Assembly: GCA_017302295.1 (NCBI GenBank)
Contig: JAFLDS010000003.1
Span: 124,001-188,000 of the forward strand
DNA: 64,000 nucleotides
Origin: Thauera sp.
Lineage (GTDB): Bacteria; Pseudomonadota; Gammaproteobacteria; Burkholderiales; Rhodocyclaceae
Reading direction: 5' to 3'
The notes under the pieces are model-generated. The model ran no database searches and was not told where the DNA came from. It worked only from the letters and a program-made list of their open reading frames with translations. A program made the translations under genes and the position numbers. The stretch's first letter is position 1, and every line of letters begins with the position of its first letter. Below, piece by piece: positions 27,598 through 37,012 of the stretch.

Positions 27598-29133
27598 ATG
27601 AGCAGAACCGATTGGGAAGTCGTCATCGGGCTGGAAGTGCATGCCCAGCTCAACACCGCCAGCAAGATCTTCTCCGGCGCCAGCACCGCCTTCGGCGCGG
27701 CGCCCAATGTGCAGGCCAGCGCGGTGGACATCGCCCTGCCCGGCGTGCTGCCGGTGCTCAACCGCGGCGCGGTGGAGCGCGCGATCCGCTTCGGCCTCGC
27801 GATCGGCGCGCATGTGGCGCCGACCAGCGTGTTCGCGCGCAAGAACTACTTCTACCCCGACCTGCCCAAGGGCTACCAGATCAGCCAGATGGACCTGCCG
27901 GTGGTGGTGGGTGGCGAGATCACGATCCGCGTCGGCGAAGGTGAGGCCGCCTACGAAAAGACGGTGCGACTGACCCGCGCCCACCTCGAAGAAGACGCGG
28001 GAAAAAGCCTGCACGAGGACTTCCACGGCATGACCGGCATCGACCTCAACCGCGCCGGCACGCCGCTGCTCGAGATCGTGTCCGAACCCGACATGCGCTC
28101 CTCTGCCGAAGCCGTCGCCTATGCCCGCGCCCTGCACGCCCTGGTGCGCTGGATCGACATCTGCGACGGCAACATGCAGGAAGGCTCGTTCCGCTGCGAC
28201 GCCAACGTGTCGGTGCGCAAGAAGGGCGCCGCCGCATTCGGCACCCGGCGCGAGATCAAGAACCTGAACTCCTTCCGCTTCCTGCAGCAGGCGATCGACT
28301 ACGAAGTGCAGTGGCAGATCGACACCCTCGAGGACGGCGGCACCATCCAGCAGGCCACCGTGCTGTTCGACCCCGACAGCGGCGAAACGCGCATGATGCG
28401 CAGCAAGGAAGACGCGCACGACTACCGCTACTTCCCCGACCCCGACCTGCTGCCGCTGGCGATTTCGGACGAGTGGAAGGCGCGCGTCAAAGAGGAGATG
28501 TTCGATCAAATTGGACTTCTCCCCGAGGACTGGCGGAAGAAGTTTGTCGATCAATACGGCCTCAGCCGGCAGGACGCAATCGCGCTAACTCCATTCCCAC
28601 GTGCCCCGATTGTGTTCGAGGACGCAGCACTCGCCGCAGCAAGAGAGGGAGAGTCCGTCACTGACGTTGCAAAGGTCGCCGCCAATTGGGTCATAAACGA
28701 ATACCTCCCTCGCTGGAATGCCAGCGCCGAACGGCACCCCGACATTGCGATTCCGGAAGGCGTCCATGGCAGCATCGTCGGTTACTTGATTCGCCTGGTC
28801 CGTGAAAATGTCATCAACAACAAGACGGCCAAAGATCTCTTTGACGAGTTCTGGCAACGGGCAGAAGCAAAATTCTTTGATAGTCATGGCGGCACTGAGC
28901 ATGATGTGGATCGCCTAATCGAAGAACGCGGCCTGAAGCAGGTCACCGACAGCGGCGCCATCGAGGCCATCATCGACGAGGTACTGGCGGCCAACCCGAA
29001 GTCGGTGGAAGAGTTCCGCGCCGGCAAGGAAAAGGCTTTCAACGCGCTGGTCGGCCAGGCGATGAAGGCGAGCAAGGGCAAGGCCAACCCTGCCCAGGTG
29101 AATGAGCTGCTGAGGAAGAAGCTCACCGGCTGA
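27598..29133 (+). CDS. gatB: Asp-tRNA(Asn)/Glu-tRNA(Gln) amidotransferase subunit B, mosaic
   Basis: A 511-residue subunit that phosphorylates the mischarged tRNA and completes amidation. The N-terminal catalytic half is standard ([51 protein letters not shown]). The C-terminal YqeY-like tail ends [13 protein letters not shown], as in other GatB. Between about residues 300 and 440 the sequence changes character. GC content falls to 47% in lines I counted, against 62-63% on either side, rarer codons appear (CTA, ATA), and the protein reads unlike betaproteobacterial GatB (for example [20 protein letters not shown]). The frame stays open and the total is about 20-30 residues longer than usual. 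This looks like an in-frame recombinant segment in a working gene. Confidence 0.93.
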   Translation: MSRTDWEVVIGLEVHAQLNTASKIFSGASTAFGAAPNVQASAVDIALPGVLPVLNRGAVERAIRFGLAIGAHVAPTSVFARKNYFYPDLPKGYQISQMDLPVVVGGEITIRVGEGEAAYEKTVRLTRAHLEEDAGKSLHEDFHGMTGIDLNRAGTPLLEIVSEPDMRSSAEAVAYARALHALVRWIDICDGNMQEGSFRCDANVSVRKKGAAAFGTRREIKNLNSFRFLQQAIDYEVQWQIDTLEDGGTIQQATVLFDPDSGETRMMRSKEDAHDYRYFPDPDLLPLAISDEWKARVKEEMFDQIGLLPEDWRKKFVDQYGLSRQDAIALTPFPRAPIVFEDAALAAAREGESVTDVAKVAANWVINEYLPRWNASAERHPDIAIPEGVHGSIVGYLIRLVRENVINNKTAKDLFDEFWQRAEAKFFDSHGGTEHDVDRLIEERGLKQVTDSGAIEAIIDEVLAANPKSVEEFRAGKEKAFNALVGQAMKASKGKANPAQVNELLRKKLTG

Positions 29134-29155
29134 ACGTTTGGCAGGAGACGAACCG

Positions 29156-30010
29156 ATGTGCCAGCTCCTCGGCATGAACTGCAACGTGCCGACCGACATC
29201 TGCTTCTCGTTCGCGGGCTTTCGCGCGCGCGGCGGGCTGACCGACCACCACCGTGACGGCTGGGGCATCGCCTTCTTCGAGGGCGCCGGTGCGCGCGTGT
29301 TCCTCGACCCCTGCGCCAGCGCGGCCTCGCCGGTCGCCGAGCTGGTGCGCAGCTACCCGATCCGCTCGCTCAACGTCATCGCCCACATCCGCAAAGCCAC
29401 CCAGGGCGAAGTCAGGCTGGAGAACACCCACCCCTTCCAGCGCGAGCTGTGGGGCCGCTACTGGATCTTCGCCCACAACGGCAACCTGCTCGACTACCGG
29501 CCGGCGCTGTCCGGCCGCTTCCTGCCGGTGGGCAGCACCGATTCCGAGCGCGCCTTCTGCCACATCCTCGACGCGCTGGCACAGCGCTTCCCCGACGGTC
29601 CTCCGGTCCCCGAAGCCCTGCACCAGGCGCTGCGGCAACTGGCGATCGAGATCGGCCGCCACGGCGAATTCAACTTTTTGCTCTCCGACGGCAAGCGGCT
29701 GTTCGCGCACTGCTCGTCGCGGCTGTGCTACGTCGTGCGCAAGGCGCCGTTTCCGGTCGCGCATCTGGCCGACGAGGACGTGTCGGTGGATTTCAGCGAG
29801 GTGACCACGCCGACCGACCGCGTCGCCATCGTCGTCACCACGCCGCTCACCGACAACGAGACCTGGCAGCAGATTGCGCCCGGCACCCTGCTCGCGTTCC
29901 ACGATGGCGAGCCCGAGGCGCTGGGCGAAACGGGGACGGTCGCAGCCACGGTGCACGGTGCCGGAGCGGGCGCGCAAATATCGCACCAGCCCGAGGGACG
30001 GGCGCGCTAG
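29156..30010 (+). CDS. Class II glutamine amidotransferase (YafJ-like)
   Basis: A 284-residue Ntn-type glutamine amidotransferase domain protein. It starts Met-Cys (MCQLLGMNCNVPTDICFSF), and Cys2 would be the N-terminal nucleophile after Met removal. HHRDGWGIAFFEG, HIRKATQGEVRLENTHPF and FAHNGNLLDY are glutamine-site signatures. The ATG at 29156 has AGGAG upstream and sets Cys at position 2, which fixes the start. YafJ-like proteins lack a fused synthase domain, and their acceptor substrate is unknown. It is 22 bp downstream of gatB. The C-terminal 20 residues (HQPEGRAR region) look unstructured. Confidence 0.9.
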   Translation: MCQLLGMNCNVPTDICFSFAGFRARGGLTDHHRDGWGIAFFEGAGARVFLDPCASAASPVAELVRSYPIRSLNVIAHIRKATQGEVRLENTHPFQRELWGRYWIFAHNGNLLDYRPALSGRFLPVGSTDSERAFCHILDALAQRFPDGPPVPEALHQALRQLAIEIGRHGEFNFLLSDGKRLFAHCSSRLCYVVRKAPFPVAHLADEDVSVDFSEVTTPTDRVAIVVTTPLTDNETWQQIAPGTLLAFHDGEPEALGETGTVAATVHGAGAGAQISHQPEGRAR

Positions 30011-30051
30011 AGTTATGGTCTGATCATTTTCTACCGCATTCGCGCACGCCC

Positions 30052-30474
30052 ATGGATTGTCCCCTGTGCTCCCCGCCCGCAGGCACCCACAGCGAGATCG
30101 TGATCCGCGAGGACGGGCGGTGCCGCGTCATCCGCGTCGCAGACCCGGCGTACCCGGGATTCTGCCGCGTGATCTGGAGCACCCATGTCGCCGAGATGAC
30201 CGACCTCACGGCGGATGATCGCCGCCACCTGATGGACGTCGTGCTGGCGACCGAGCAGGCGCTGCGCGTGCTGATGCAGCCGGACAAGGTCAACCTGGCG
30301 AGCTTCGGCAACATGGTTCCCCACCTGCACTGGCATGTGATCCCGCGCTTTCGCGACGACCGGCACTTTCCCGAGCCGACCTGGGGCGCGCCGCAGCGGG
30401 AGGGCGTGGCGCATGCGGCACCAGCCGACGCAGCGCTGGCGCAGGCAATCGATGCAGCGCTGACGCGACGATGA
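30052..30474 (+). CDS. HIT family protein
   Basis: A 140-residue histidine-triad nucleotide-binding protein, probably a nucleotide hydrolase or transferase. The catalytic HxHxH motif is HLHWHVIPRF near residue 97. The N-terminal CPLC is a possible zinc-binding pair seen in some HIT proteins. The ATG at 30052 starts MDCPLCSPPAG, and upstream in-frame sequence is out of the family. It follows the amidotransferase gene by 41 bp and precedes the next unknown gene by 33 bp. Substrate unknown. Confidence 0.92.
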   Translation: MDCPLCSPPAGTHSEIVIREDGRCRVIRVADPAYPGFCRVIWSTHVAEMTDLTADDRRHLMDVVLATEQALRVLMQPDKVNLASFGNMVPHLHWHVIPRFRDDRHFPEPTWGAPQREGVAHAAPADAALAQAIDAALTRR

Positions 30475-30507
30475 CGGTCGCGCCGAGCCAAAGCCAAGGA
30501 TCACGCC

Positions 30508-32115
30508 ATGAACTTCCGTAGCCCTGCCGATTGCCTGAACGCGCTGCAACGCATCCATCCGGTCGACGTCGACGCGACCCAGGCGATGCTGAGCACGATG
30601 GTGGCCGAGCTGCTCGAGTCGATGCCGCCGCCGAACCAGCATCTCGAGGTGCTCGAGACAGCGCGCGAGACCCTTGCCTTCGTGCAGGCCGAGGTGGGCA
30701 AGCGATACGCCGCCCAGCCACTGCCACCCGACGGCATGGAGAACCGCACCTTGCAGCGGGTCATTGCGCTGTGGGACAACCTCGCGCGCTCGTATGCGCT
30801 GATCGCGCGCCGCGACGCCGAGGAAGGCACGCTCGACGACCAGCGTGCGCTGCTTGCCCAGCGCCGCATCCATTGCGCCGGCATGGTGCTGACCGAGTAC
30901 TTCCGCGCCCACCGCGAGGTTCCGGCGGGCTGCTGGACCGAAGTCCATGACGGCTATGCAGCGTCGGTGCAGGCCGGCCTGCAGGGGATCCGCGTCGCCG
31001 ATCGGCTCAACGAAGTGTGGCGGGCGCAGAGCCCGCACGAGGCTTATGTGACGGTGCTGCTGGTGGATTTGGCCAACCCCTACGGCCGTGACCAGCGCGA
31101 GCTGGGCTGGTTGCTGCGCTGGGCGCAGCGCTTCGCCCCCTACAGCAAGCTGAGCGGCGACGTCGTGGATCAACGGGCGAACGTCTACGGCGTCGATCTC
31201 GGCGGCGACCGCGGGCTTGGCCCGATCGGCCTGCTGCCACGCACGACCGGGCTGATGCGCTTCGACGGCAGCGCGCTGGGAGAGCAGATCCGCGCCGTGC
31301 TCAAGCAACTCAAGGACGGCGTGAAACCCGGTTCGCTGGGGCTGGGCGAGGATTGTCCGCGCGACGCCTGCGCGCGCCTGTTGCTTTCGCTGTATCGGCC
31401 CTGGGGCCAGTCCTCATCGGGACGGCGCTTTCCGCGAAGAGCGATGGAAGGCACGATCGGCCTCACCGGCGACTGGCTGGCGATCGGTTTCGGCATCTCC
31501 GGTCGCGTGTTCGAGGCGCCGCGCACCGCCGGTGCGCGGGCGGACGTGCGCGAGGACATCTCGCTGCTGACCTTCGGCGAGCGGGTGAGCCCGTCCGATG
31601 ACGCCGCGACACGCAAGGAGAACCACCGCCACGAGGCCGAGCGCCTGGGCCTTGGCTGCGAGAACTGGAAACTGCTCGACCAGTCGGTGGGCGGTTTTCG
31701 CATCGAACAGGCACCGCGCGCGGAACGTCTAGAGCACCATCAGCTCGTCGGCGTGCAGCCCCGCGACGGCGACTCGATGGTGCTGGGCCAGGTCAGCTGG
31801 TTGATGTTCCGCACTGACGGCCGACTGCAGGCCGGAATTCACCTGCTGAGCGGCGTGCCCCGCGTGATCGCGGTGCGCCCGCTGATGGCAGAGGGGCGTC
31901 AGCCCGCCTACCAGCAGGGCTTTGCGCTACCGGCCAATCCGGCGCTGCGGGTGAGCGCGTCCCTGATCCTGCCCGGCAGCTGGTATCAGCGCGACCGCAC
32001 GCTCGAGATGCGCGAAAGCGGCGGCACGCGCACGCTGCGCATGACCCAGCTGCTGCTGCGCGGCGCGAACTTCGATCAAGTCGCGTTCGAGCCGATGCCG
32101 GCTAGTCAGGAGTGA
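30508..32115 (+). CDS. Unknown 535-residue protein with a PilZ-like C-terminal region
   Basis: I do not recognise a named family. The first 350 residues are helical and soluble and include repeated long helices (for example DATQAMLSTMVAELLESM). From about residue 390 the sequence becomes beta-rich. LLDQSVGGFRIEQ there matches the D/NxSxxG half of the PilZ c-di-GMP-binding motif, and an arginine-rich stretch (RAERLEHH) follows it rather than preceding it. Next comes VLGQVSWLMFRTDGRLQAGIHLL, a PilZ-like strand pattern. No signal peptide or membrane span is present. The gene ends with a 14-bp antisense overlap with the converging phoR. It may be a c-di-GMP responder, but the upstream RxxxR part of the motif is not clear. 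Confidence 0.7.
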   Translation: MNFRSPADCLNALQRIHPVDVDATQAMLSTMVAELLESMPPPNQHLEVLETARETLAFVQAEVGKRYAAQPLPPDGMENRTLQRVIALWDNLARSYALIARRDAEEGTLDDQRALLAQRRIHCAGMVLTEYFRAHREVPAGCWTEVHDGYAASVQAGLQGIRVADRLNEVWRAQSPHEAYVTVLLVDLANPYGRDQRELGWLLRWAQRFAPYSKLSGDVVDQRANVYGVDLGGDRGLGPIGLLPRTTGLMRFDGSALGEQIRAVLKQLKDGVKPGSLGLGEDCPRDACARLLLSLYRPWGQSSSGRRFPRRAMEGTIGLTGDWLAIGFGISGRVFEAPRTAGARADVREDISLLTFGERVSPSDDAATRKENHRHEAERLGLGCENWKLLDQSVGGFRIEQAPRAERLEHHQLVGVQPRDGDSMVLGQVSWLMFRTDGRLQAGIHLLSGVPRVIAVRPLMAEGRQPAYQQGFALPANPALRVSASLILPGSWYQRDRTLEMRESGGTRTLRMTQLLLRGANFDQVAFEPMPASQE

Positions 32116-33421
32116 AGCGCGCCGGCGGGAAGCGGACGACGAAGCGGCTGCCCTTGCCCAGCGTGCTGTGAATGCTGAGCTCGGCCTGATGCCGCGTCAG
32201 GATGTGCTTGACGATCGCCAGGCCGAGACCGGTTCCGCCCGTCTCGCGTGACCGTCCGCGGTCCACCCGGTAGAAGCGCTCGGTGAGACGCGGGATGTGG
32301 TCCGGCTCGATGCCGATGCCGTCGTCCTGCACCCAGAATTCACCACCGCCGTCGTCCAGCCGGCGCCACCCCATCTCGATATGACCGCCGTCGGGCGTGT
32401 AGCGCACTGCATTGCTCGCCAGGTTGGCCACCGCGCTGTGCAGTTCCTTGTAGCTGCCATGCAGCACGCCGCTGCCGTCGACCTTCATCGTCACCGTGTG
32501 TCGCCCGGCCGACAGCAGTTCGGTTTCCTTGTTCACCTCTTGCACCAGGTCTGCGGCGTCCACCTCTTCCACCACCGGATCCGGCGCGCCAGTCTCGAGC
32601 GCCGAGAGCGTCAGCAAATCGTCGATCAGGCGCCGCATGCGGCTCGATTGCTCGTAGGCGAGGACGAGGAAGCGGTGCACTTCGTCGCGCCCGAAATCGT
32701 CCAGGCCGTCGGATAAGGTCTCGAGAAAACCGTCGATGACGGTGAGCGGCGTGCGCAGTTCATGCGACACGTTGGCGACAAAGTCGCGGCGCATGGTCTC
32801 GAGCTTCTCGATCTGCGAGATGTCGCGCGACAGCACGAGGTACTGGTCCTCGCCGAAGGGGATCACCTGCACCTGCAGGGTCAGGCCGGCGCCGCGCCCC
32901 GAATGCATCACCAGCGGCTCGCCGTAGTGGCGTGACTGCAGGTAGCGCACGAAGTCCGGGTTGCGCACCAGATGTGTGACCGGAGCGCCCAGGTCGCGCG
33001 TGCGGTCGAGGCCGAAATGCTGCTCGGCGCACTGGTTCAGCCACTCGATGGTGTTCGACCTCGACAGGTACAGCACGCCGTCGCGCATCGCCTGGCTGGC
33101 GTCCTGGAAGCGGGCCAGGGCGGCCGAGAGGCGGTCGCGGACCTCGTGCGACTGGCGCGAGCGGCGCTCGAACTCGGCGTAGATGCGGCCCCAGGTGCCA
33201 TGCGCCGGCGGGACGGGCGTGCCGATCGGCGTCCGGCTCCAGCGCAGCAGGCAATCGAGCTGGTAGAGATTGCGCGCACCGACCACGATCAGGCCGACGA
33301 CGAGGACGCCCACGCCCCACCCCGTGCCGAACGAGGCGGCAACGATCAGGGACATGAACAGCAACGCGGCCAGGGTGAGGGCCGCGGCGGTCCATAGAAA
33401 GCGCAGGGAGCGGACGAGCAT
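32102..33421 (-). CDS. phoR: Phosphate-regulon sensor histidine kinase PhoR
   Basis: A 439-residue membrane histidine kinase that controls PhoB according to phosphate supply. Two hydrophobic segments lie at the N-terminus (about residues 10-50), a PAS-like region around 100-190, and the H-box FVANVSHELRTPLTVIDGF near 215 carries the phosphorylated His. N, G1 and G2 boxes (NLASNAVRYTP, DDGIGIEPDHIPRLTERFYR, GTGLGLAIVKHIL) are complete. It is 45 bp downstream of phoB. The gap is a run of GGGACG-type short repeats. Its last 14 bp overlap the end of the plus-strand gene before it. Confidence 0.95.
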   Translation of the reverse strand: MLVRSLRFLWTAAALTLAALLFMSLIVAASFGTGWGVGVLVVGLIVVGARNLYQLDCLLRWSRTPIGTPVPPAHGTWGRIYAEFERRSRQSHEVRDRLSAALARFQDASQAMRDGVLYLSRSNTIEWLNQCAEQHFGLDRTRDLGAPVTHLVRNPDFVRYLQSRHYGEPLVMHSGRGAGLTLQVQVIPFGEDQYLVLSRDISQIEKLETMRRDFVANVSHELRTPLTVIDGFLETLSDGLDDFGRDEVHRFLVLAYEQSSRMRRLIDDLLTLSALETGAPDPVVEEVDAADLVQEVNKETELLSAGRHTVTMKVDGSGVLHGSYKELHSAVANLASNAVRYTPDGGHIEMGWRRLDDGGGEFWVQDDGIGIEPDHIPRLTERFYRVDRGRSRETGGTGLGLAIVKHILTRHQAELSIHSTLGKGSRFVVRFPPARFTPD

Positions 33422-33466
33422 GAGCGAGGACCGGGACGGGGACGGGAACGGGGACGTGGCGAGCGA

Positions 33467-34177
33467 TTATCGCGCGGGTGCCCCCAGCTGCGCCTGGGTC
33501 GACAAACGATAGCCGCTGCCGCGCACAGTCTGGATGAGGGCGTCGTGTCCGCCGGGCTCGAGCGCACAGCGCAGGCGCCGGATATGCACGTCTACCGTGC
33601 GCTCCTCCACGAAGACGTGGTCGCCCCACACCTGGTCGAGCAGCTGGGCACGGGAATGCACGCGCTCGGGGTGGGTCATCAGGAAGTGCAGCAGGCGGAA
33701 CTCGGTCGGCCCCAGCGCCAGCGTCTGGTCGTCGGCGCTGACACGGTGCGTCACCGGATCGAGCCGCAGTCCGCCCAGTTCCACCGCATCCTCGGTCGCC
33801 TGCGGCGCGCGCCGGCGCAGCACCGCCTTGATTCGGGCGACGAGCTCGCGCGGGCTGAAGGGCTTGGTGACGTAGTCGTCGGCCCCGGTCTCGAGGCCGA
33901 CCACCTTGTCCTGCTCCTCGCCACGGGCGGTGAGCATGATGATGGGAATGTTCCGCGTGCGTTCCTCGGTACGCAAGCGGCGGGCGAACTCGATGCCTGA
34001 TGCCCCGGGCAGCATCCAGTCGAGCAGCACCAGATCGGGCAGGGCCTCGCGCACGATCCGCGTGGCCGCCTCGGCATCGGCCGCGCGCACGACATGGTGT
34101 CCTGCGCGCGCAAGATTGGCGGCGATAAGTTCCTGGATGGCCGGTTCGTCTTCGACGAGCAGGATGTTCGCTGGCAT
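33467..34177 (-). CDS. phoB: Phosphate-regulon response regulator PhoB
   Basis: A 236-residue OmpR-type regulator. The receiver domain begins [18 protein letters not shown], with acidic pocket E9/D10 and phospho-acceptor Asp53 in [10 protein letters not shown]. Lys follows in [10 protein letters not shown]. The winged-helix domain from about 135 contains [29 protein letters not shown] and the recognition helix [11 protein letters not shown]. The ATG at 34177 is preferred over a longer frame reading into the Pho box. A Pho box at 34222-34237 suggests autoregulation. phoR follows in the same unit. Confidence 0.96.
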   Translation of the reverse strand: MPANILLVEDEPAIQELIAANLARAGHHVVRAADAEAATRIVREALPDLVLLDWMLPGASGIEFARRLRTEERTRNIPIIMLTARGEEQDKVVGLETGADDYVTKPFSPRELVARIKAVLRRRAPQATEDAVELGGLRLDPVTHRVSADDQTLALGPTEFRLLHFLMTHPERVHSRAQLLDQVWGDHVFVEERTVDVHIRRLRCALEPGGHDALIQTVRGSGYRLSTQAQLGAPAR

Positions 34178-34221
34178 GGCGTCACTCCACGTTGATTCAG
34201 GCGCAGTGTATTTCAGCTCCT

Positions 34222-34237
34222 TGACCGTTTGATGACA
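34222..34237 (-). promoter_or_regulatory. Pho box upstream of phoB
   Basis: On the minus strand TGTCATCAAACGGTCA matches the PhoB consensus direct repeats (TGTCA spaced 11 bp) at 14 of 16 positions. It lies 45-60 bp upstream of the phoB ATG, as expected for an activator site near -35. A separate inverted repeat GATGAC/GTCATC at 34231-34244 overlaps it. Confidence 0.7.
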
Positions 34238-34326
34238 CGTCATCGACTTGAAACACGACGGCTGCCGCCGGAAACAGCCCGGTCGATTCGGGTATGATGA
34301 GCTCCCCCGAAACAGAGGCTGCTGCA

Positions 34327-34749
34327 ATGGCCGGACTGGACCAGGACACCCCGCTTCCCACCGGGATCACGCTGCATCGCAAGTCGCGCATCCTCGAGAT
34401 CACCTTCGACAACGGCCAGCGCTTCGAACTGCCTTTCGAATACCTGCGCGTGTATTCGCCCTCGGCGGAAGTCCGCGGCCACGGCCCGGGCCAGGAAACC
34501 CTGCAGCAGGGCAAGCGCGACGTCGATATCGCCACCCTCGAGCCGGTCGGCAACTATGCGGTGAAACCCGGCTTTTCCGACGGCCACGACAGCGGCCTGT
34601 ACTCCTGGGATTACCTCTACTTGCTCGGCGTGGAGCACGAGCGCCTGTGGCGCGAATATCTCGAACGCATCGAGCGCGAGGGTGGCACCCGCGACCCCGC
34701 CGAGCTGCCGCCCCCCGCCCCGAAAGCGGGTTGCGGACACCACCATTGA
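34327..34749 (+). CDS. DUF971 domain protein
   Basis: A 140-residue protein of the DUF971 family (gamma-butyrobetaine hydroxylase N-terminal-like domain). Family features are [18 protein letters not shown], the segment [19 protein letters not shown], and [10 protein letters not shown]. The C-terminal tail CGHHH may bind a metal. The ATG at 34327 (MAGLDQDTP) agrees with relatives as I remember them. An upstream ATG at 34294 is possible. In betaproteobacteria this gene commonly sits directly before ubiE, as here (7 bp). Its role, perhaps in iron-sulfur or quinone-related chemistry, is unproven. Confidence 0.88.
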   Translation: MAGLDQDTPLPTGITLHRKSRILEITFDNGQRFELPFEYLRVYSPSAEVRGHGPGQETLQQGKRDVDIATLEPVGNYAVKPGFSDGHDSGLYSWDYLYLLGVEHERLWREYLERIEREGGTRDPAELPPPAPKAGCGHHH

Positions 34750-34756
34750 GCTGACG

Positions 34757-35494
34757 ATGAGCGACAAGACCACCCACTTCGGCTTCCAGACCGTCGACGA
34801 GGAAGCCAAGCAGAGAAAGGTCGCCGAGGTCTTTTCCTCGGTGGCTCAGAAATACGACGTCATGAACGATCTGATGTCCATGGGCCTGCACCGCCTGTGG
34901 AAGGCGTTCACCATCCAGGTGTCCGGCGTGCGCGCGGGCGACCGCGTGCTCGACGTCGCCGGCGGCACCGCCGACCTGTCACTGGCCTTCGCGAAGAAAG
35001 TTGGCGCCCGGGGCCAGGTGTGGCTCACCGACATCAACCACGCGATGCTGTCGCGGGGTCGCGACCGTGTCGTCGACGCCGGCTACGCGCTGCCGGTCGC
35101 CCAGTGCAATGCCGAGAAGCTGCCCTTTCCCGACGACTGGTTCGACTGCGTGACGGTGGCCTTCGGCCTGCGCAACATGACGCACAAGGACGTCGCCATC
35201 GCCGAAATGCGCCGCGTGCTGCGCCCTGGTGGCCGCCTGCTGGTGCTCGAGTTCTCGCGCGTGTGGAAGCCGCTCGCGCCGCTCTACGACTTCTACTCTT
35301 TCAAGGTCCTGCCGTGGATGGGCGACAAGGTCGCCAGCGATGCCGACAGCTACCGCTACCTCGCCGAGTCCATCCGAATGCACCCGGGGCAGGAGGAATT
35401 GAAGCAGTTGATGGAACAAGCCGGGTTGGCGCGGGTCGATTACTTCAACCTCAGTGCGGGGGTAGTCGCCCTGCACCGCGGCTACAAGATCTGA
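34757..35494 (+). CDS. ubiE: Ubiquinone/menaquinone C-methyltransferase UbiE
   Basis: A 245-residue SAM-dependent methyltransferase for the C-methylation step of ubiquinone (and menaquinone) biosynthesis. Motif I is [18 protein letters not shown] near residue 65. The family signatures [24 protein letters not shown] and [19 protein letters not shown] are intact. The ATG at 34757 begins [13 protein letters not shown], as in other betaproteobacterial UbiE. It is coupled to the DUF971 gene and followed 16 bp later by the Tim44-like gene. Confidence 0.96.
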   Translation: MSDKTTHFGFQTVDEEAKQRKVAEVFSSVAQKYDVMNDLMSMGLHRLWKAFTIQVSGVRAGDRVLDVAGGTADLSLAFAKKVGARGQVWLTDINHAMLSRGRDRVVDAGYALPVAQCNAEKLPFPDDWFDCVTVAFGLRNMTHKDVAIAEMRRVLRPGGRLLVLEFSRVWKPLAPLYDFYSFKVLPWMGDKVASDADSYRYLAESIRMHPGQEELKQLMEQAGLARVDYFNLSAGVVALHRGYKI

Positions 35495-35510
35495 TTCGGA
35501 GGCCACCTCG

Positions 35511-36359
35511 ATGAAACAATTCATCCTTGCGCTGTTCGTTGCCGTTCTTTCCTTCGGTTTTGCCTCAGCCGATGCAGAGGCCAAGCGCCTGGGCGGCGGC
35601 AGCAGCCTCGGCATGCAGCGTCAGGCCACGCCGGCACAGGCACCGCGCTCGCCCGCCGCGACGCCGCCGAATGCCGCGCCGGCTGCGGCGGCGCCCACCC
35701 AGCAGCCGCGGCGCAACTGGCTCGGTCCCGTTGCCGGCCTGGCTGCGGGCCTTGGACTCGCCGCGCTGGCCTCACACCTGGGTTTCGGCGAAGAGTTGGC
35801 CTCCTTCATGATGCTCGCCCTGCTGGCGTTTGCCGCGATCGTGCTGTTCCGCCTGCTATTTCGCCGCGGCAGCGCGCAAAGCGCGCCGCCCATGCAGTAT
35901 GCAGGGGCGGCAACCAGCAGCAGTAGCGCGGCGCCGATGGCGCCCCCCGTCGAGCGGTCCTCCCCCGCCTCGGCAGCCACCGCCGCCACCGACGGGTTTG
36001 ATGCGGACGCCTTCGTCCGCCAGGCCAAGGTGAACTTCATCCGTCTGCAGGCCGCCCACGATGCGGCCAATCTCGACGACATCCGCGAATTCACCACGCC
36101 GGAAATGTACGCAGAGATCCGCCTGCAGATCGGCGAGCGCGGCGCGGCGGCGCAGCGCACCGATGTGGTCGAGCTGAACGCCGAAGTGATCGAGGTCGCC
36201 GAGGAAGACGGACGCTACATCGTCAGCGTGCGCTTCAGCGGCCTGCTGCGTGAAGAGGCCGGCGCTGCGCCGGCCCCGTTCGACGAGATCTGGCACCTGA
36301 CCAAGCCCACCAGCGGCAAGGCCGGCTGGGTCGTGGCCGGCATCCAGCAGACGCACTGA
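35511..36359 (+). CDS. Tim44-like domain membrane protein
   Basis: A 282-residue protein with an N-terminal signal peptide (MKQFILALFVAVLSFGFASA) and a low-complexity Ala/Pro/Gln stretch. Two hydrophobic segments lie near residues 75-125 (VAGLAAGLGLAALASHLGFG and FMMLALLAFAAIVLFRLLF). A Tim44-like domain begins at FDADAFVRQAKVNFIRLQAAHD near 165 and runs to the end. Bacterial Tim44-like proteins are membrane-associated and of unsettled function. Here it sits between two ubiquinone genes (ubiE and ubiJ), a conserved betaproteobacterial placement. A hairpin follows before ubiJ. Confidence 0.88.
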   Translation: MKQFILALFVAVLSFGFASADAEAKRLGGGSSLGMQRQATPAQAPRSPAATPPNAAPAAAAPTQQPRRNWLGPVAGLAAGLGLAALASHLGFGEELASFMMLALLAFAAIVLFRLLFRRGSAQSAPPMQYAGAATSSSSAAPMAPPVERSSPASAATAATDGFDADAFVRQAKVNFIRLQAAHDAANLDDIREFTTPEMYAEIRLQIGERGAAAQRTDVVELNAEVIEVAEEDGRYIVSVRFSGLLREEAGAAPAPFDEIWHLTKPTSGKAGWVVAGIQQTH

Positions 36360-36378
36360 CCTATCCCGCTCCGAAACA

Positions 36379-36398
36379 GGGCGCAGTCCGCTGCGCCC
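36379..36398 (+). other. Hairpin between the Tim44-like gene and ubiJ
   Basis: GGGCGCAG (36379-36386) pairs perfectly with CTGCGCCC (36391-36398) around TCCG. It has no T run, so it is unlikely to terminate fully. It may protect or attenuate the transcript between the two genes. Confidence 0.5.
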
Positions 36399-36409
36399 TC
36401 CCTCACCCG

Positions 36410-36991
36410 ATGATCTCCAGCCTCTTCCTGTCCGCAACGAACCATCTGCTGGCCCAGTCGGGCTGGGCGCGCAAGCGCCTGATGCCCCATTCCGGGCGCA
36501 CCGCCCGCCTTGACCTGTCGCCCGCGGCGACGATCGCTTTTTCGATTTCAAGCGATGGACACCTTGCCCAGTGGGTGTCGGACGAGGAACCCGAAGTCGT
36601 GCTGCGCCTGGCGGTAGCCGATTTGCCCCGCCTGCTGTCCGAGGGCGTGGAAGGGGCGATGGGCAAGGTGCGGATCGAAGGTAACGCGGAATTCGCCGAC
36701 GCGCTCGGCTTCGTGTTCCGTCACCTGCGCTGGGACGTAGAGGAAGACCTGTCGCGCCTGATCGGCGACATCGCAGCGCATCGACTCGTCGACACCGGCC
36801 GCAAGCTCTCCGAACAGGGGCGGCGCACGCTTTCCGGCGCCGGCGGCACGCTGGCCGAATACCTCGTCGAGGAGCAGCCCCTCCTGGTAGGGCGGCACGC
36901 CCTTCCGGCCTTCGCTGCCGAGCTTGCCGAGCTGCGCGACGCCGTCGGCCGGCTCGAGAAACGCATCGACCGGGCAGCCCGGCGCGCCTGA
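36410..36991 (+). CDS. ubiJ: Ubiquinone biosynthesis accessory protein UbiJ (SCP2 domain)
   Basis: A 193-residue protein with an SCP2-like lipid-binding domain in its first half (NHLLAQSGWARKRLMPHSGR, then VRIEGNAEFADALGFVFRHLRWDVEEDL) and a helical C-terminus. UbiJ helps hold ubiquinone intermediates for the soluble Ubi complex. The usual partner gene ubiB does not follow here. The transcript stops at a terminator and the atp operon lies beyond. The assignment rests on the SCP2 pattern, the length and its closeness to ubiE. Confidence 0.88.
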   Translation: MISSLFLSATNHLLAQSGWARKRLMPHSGRTARLDLSPAATIAFSISSDGHLAQWVSDEEPEVVLRLAVADLPRLLSEGVEGAMGKVRIEGNAEFADALGFVFRHLRWDVEEDLSRLIGDIAAHRLVDTGRKLSEQGRRTLSGAGGTLAEYLVEEQPLLVGRHALPAFAAELAELRDAVGRLEKRIDRAARRA

Positions 36992-37012
36992 GCGCTATCC
37001 GATGGACACTCA

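Noticed and set aside
33431..33457. Short GGGACG-type repeats between phoB and phoR
   Set aside because: Low-complexity GC repeats of this size are common in such genomes and show no regulatory pattern.
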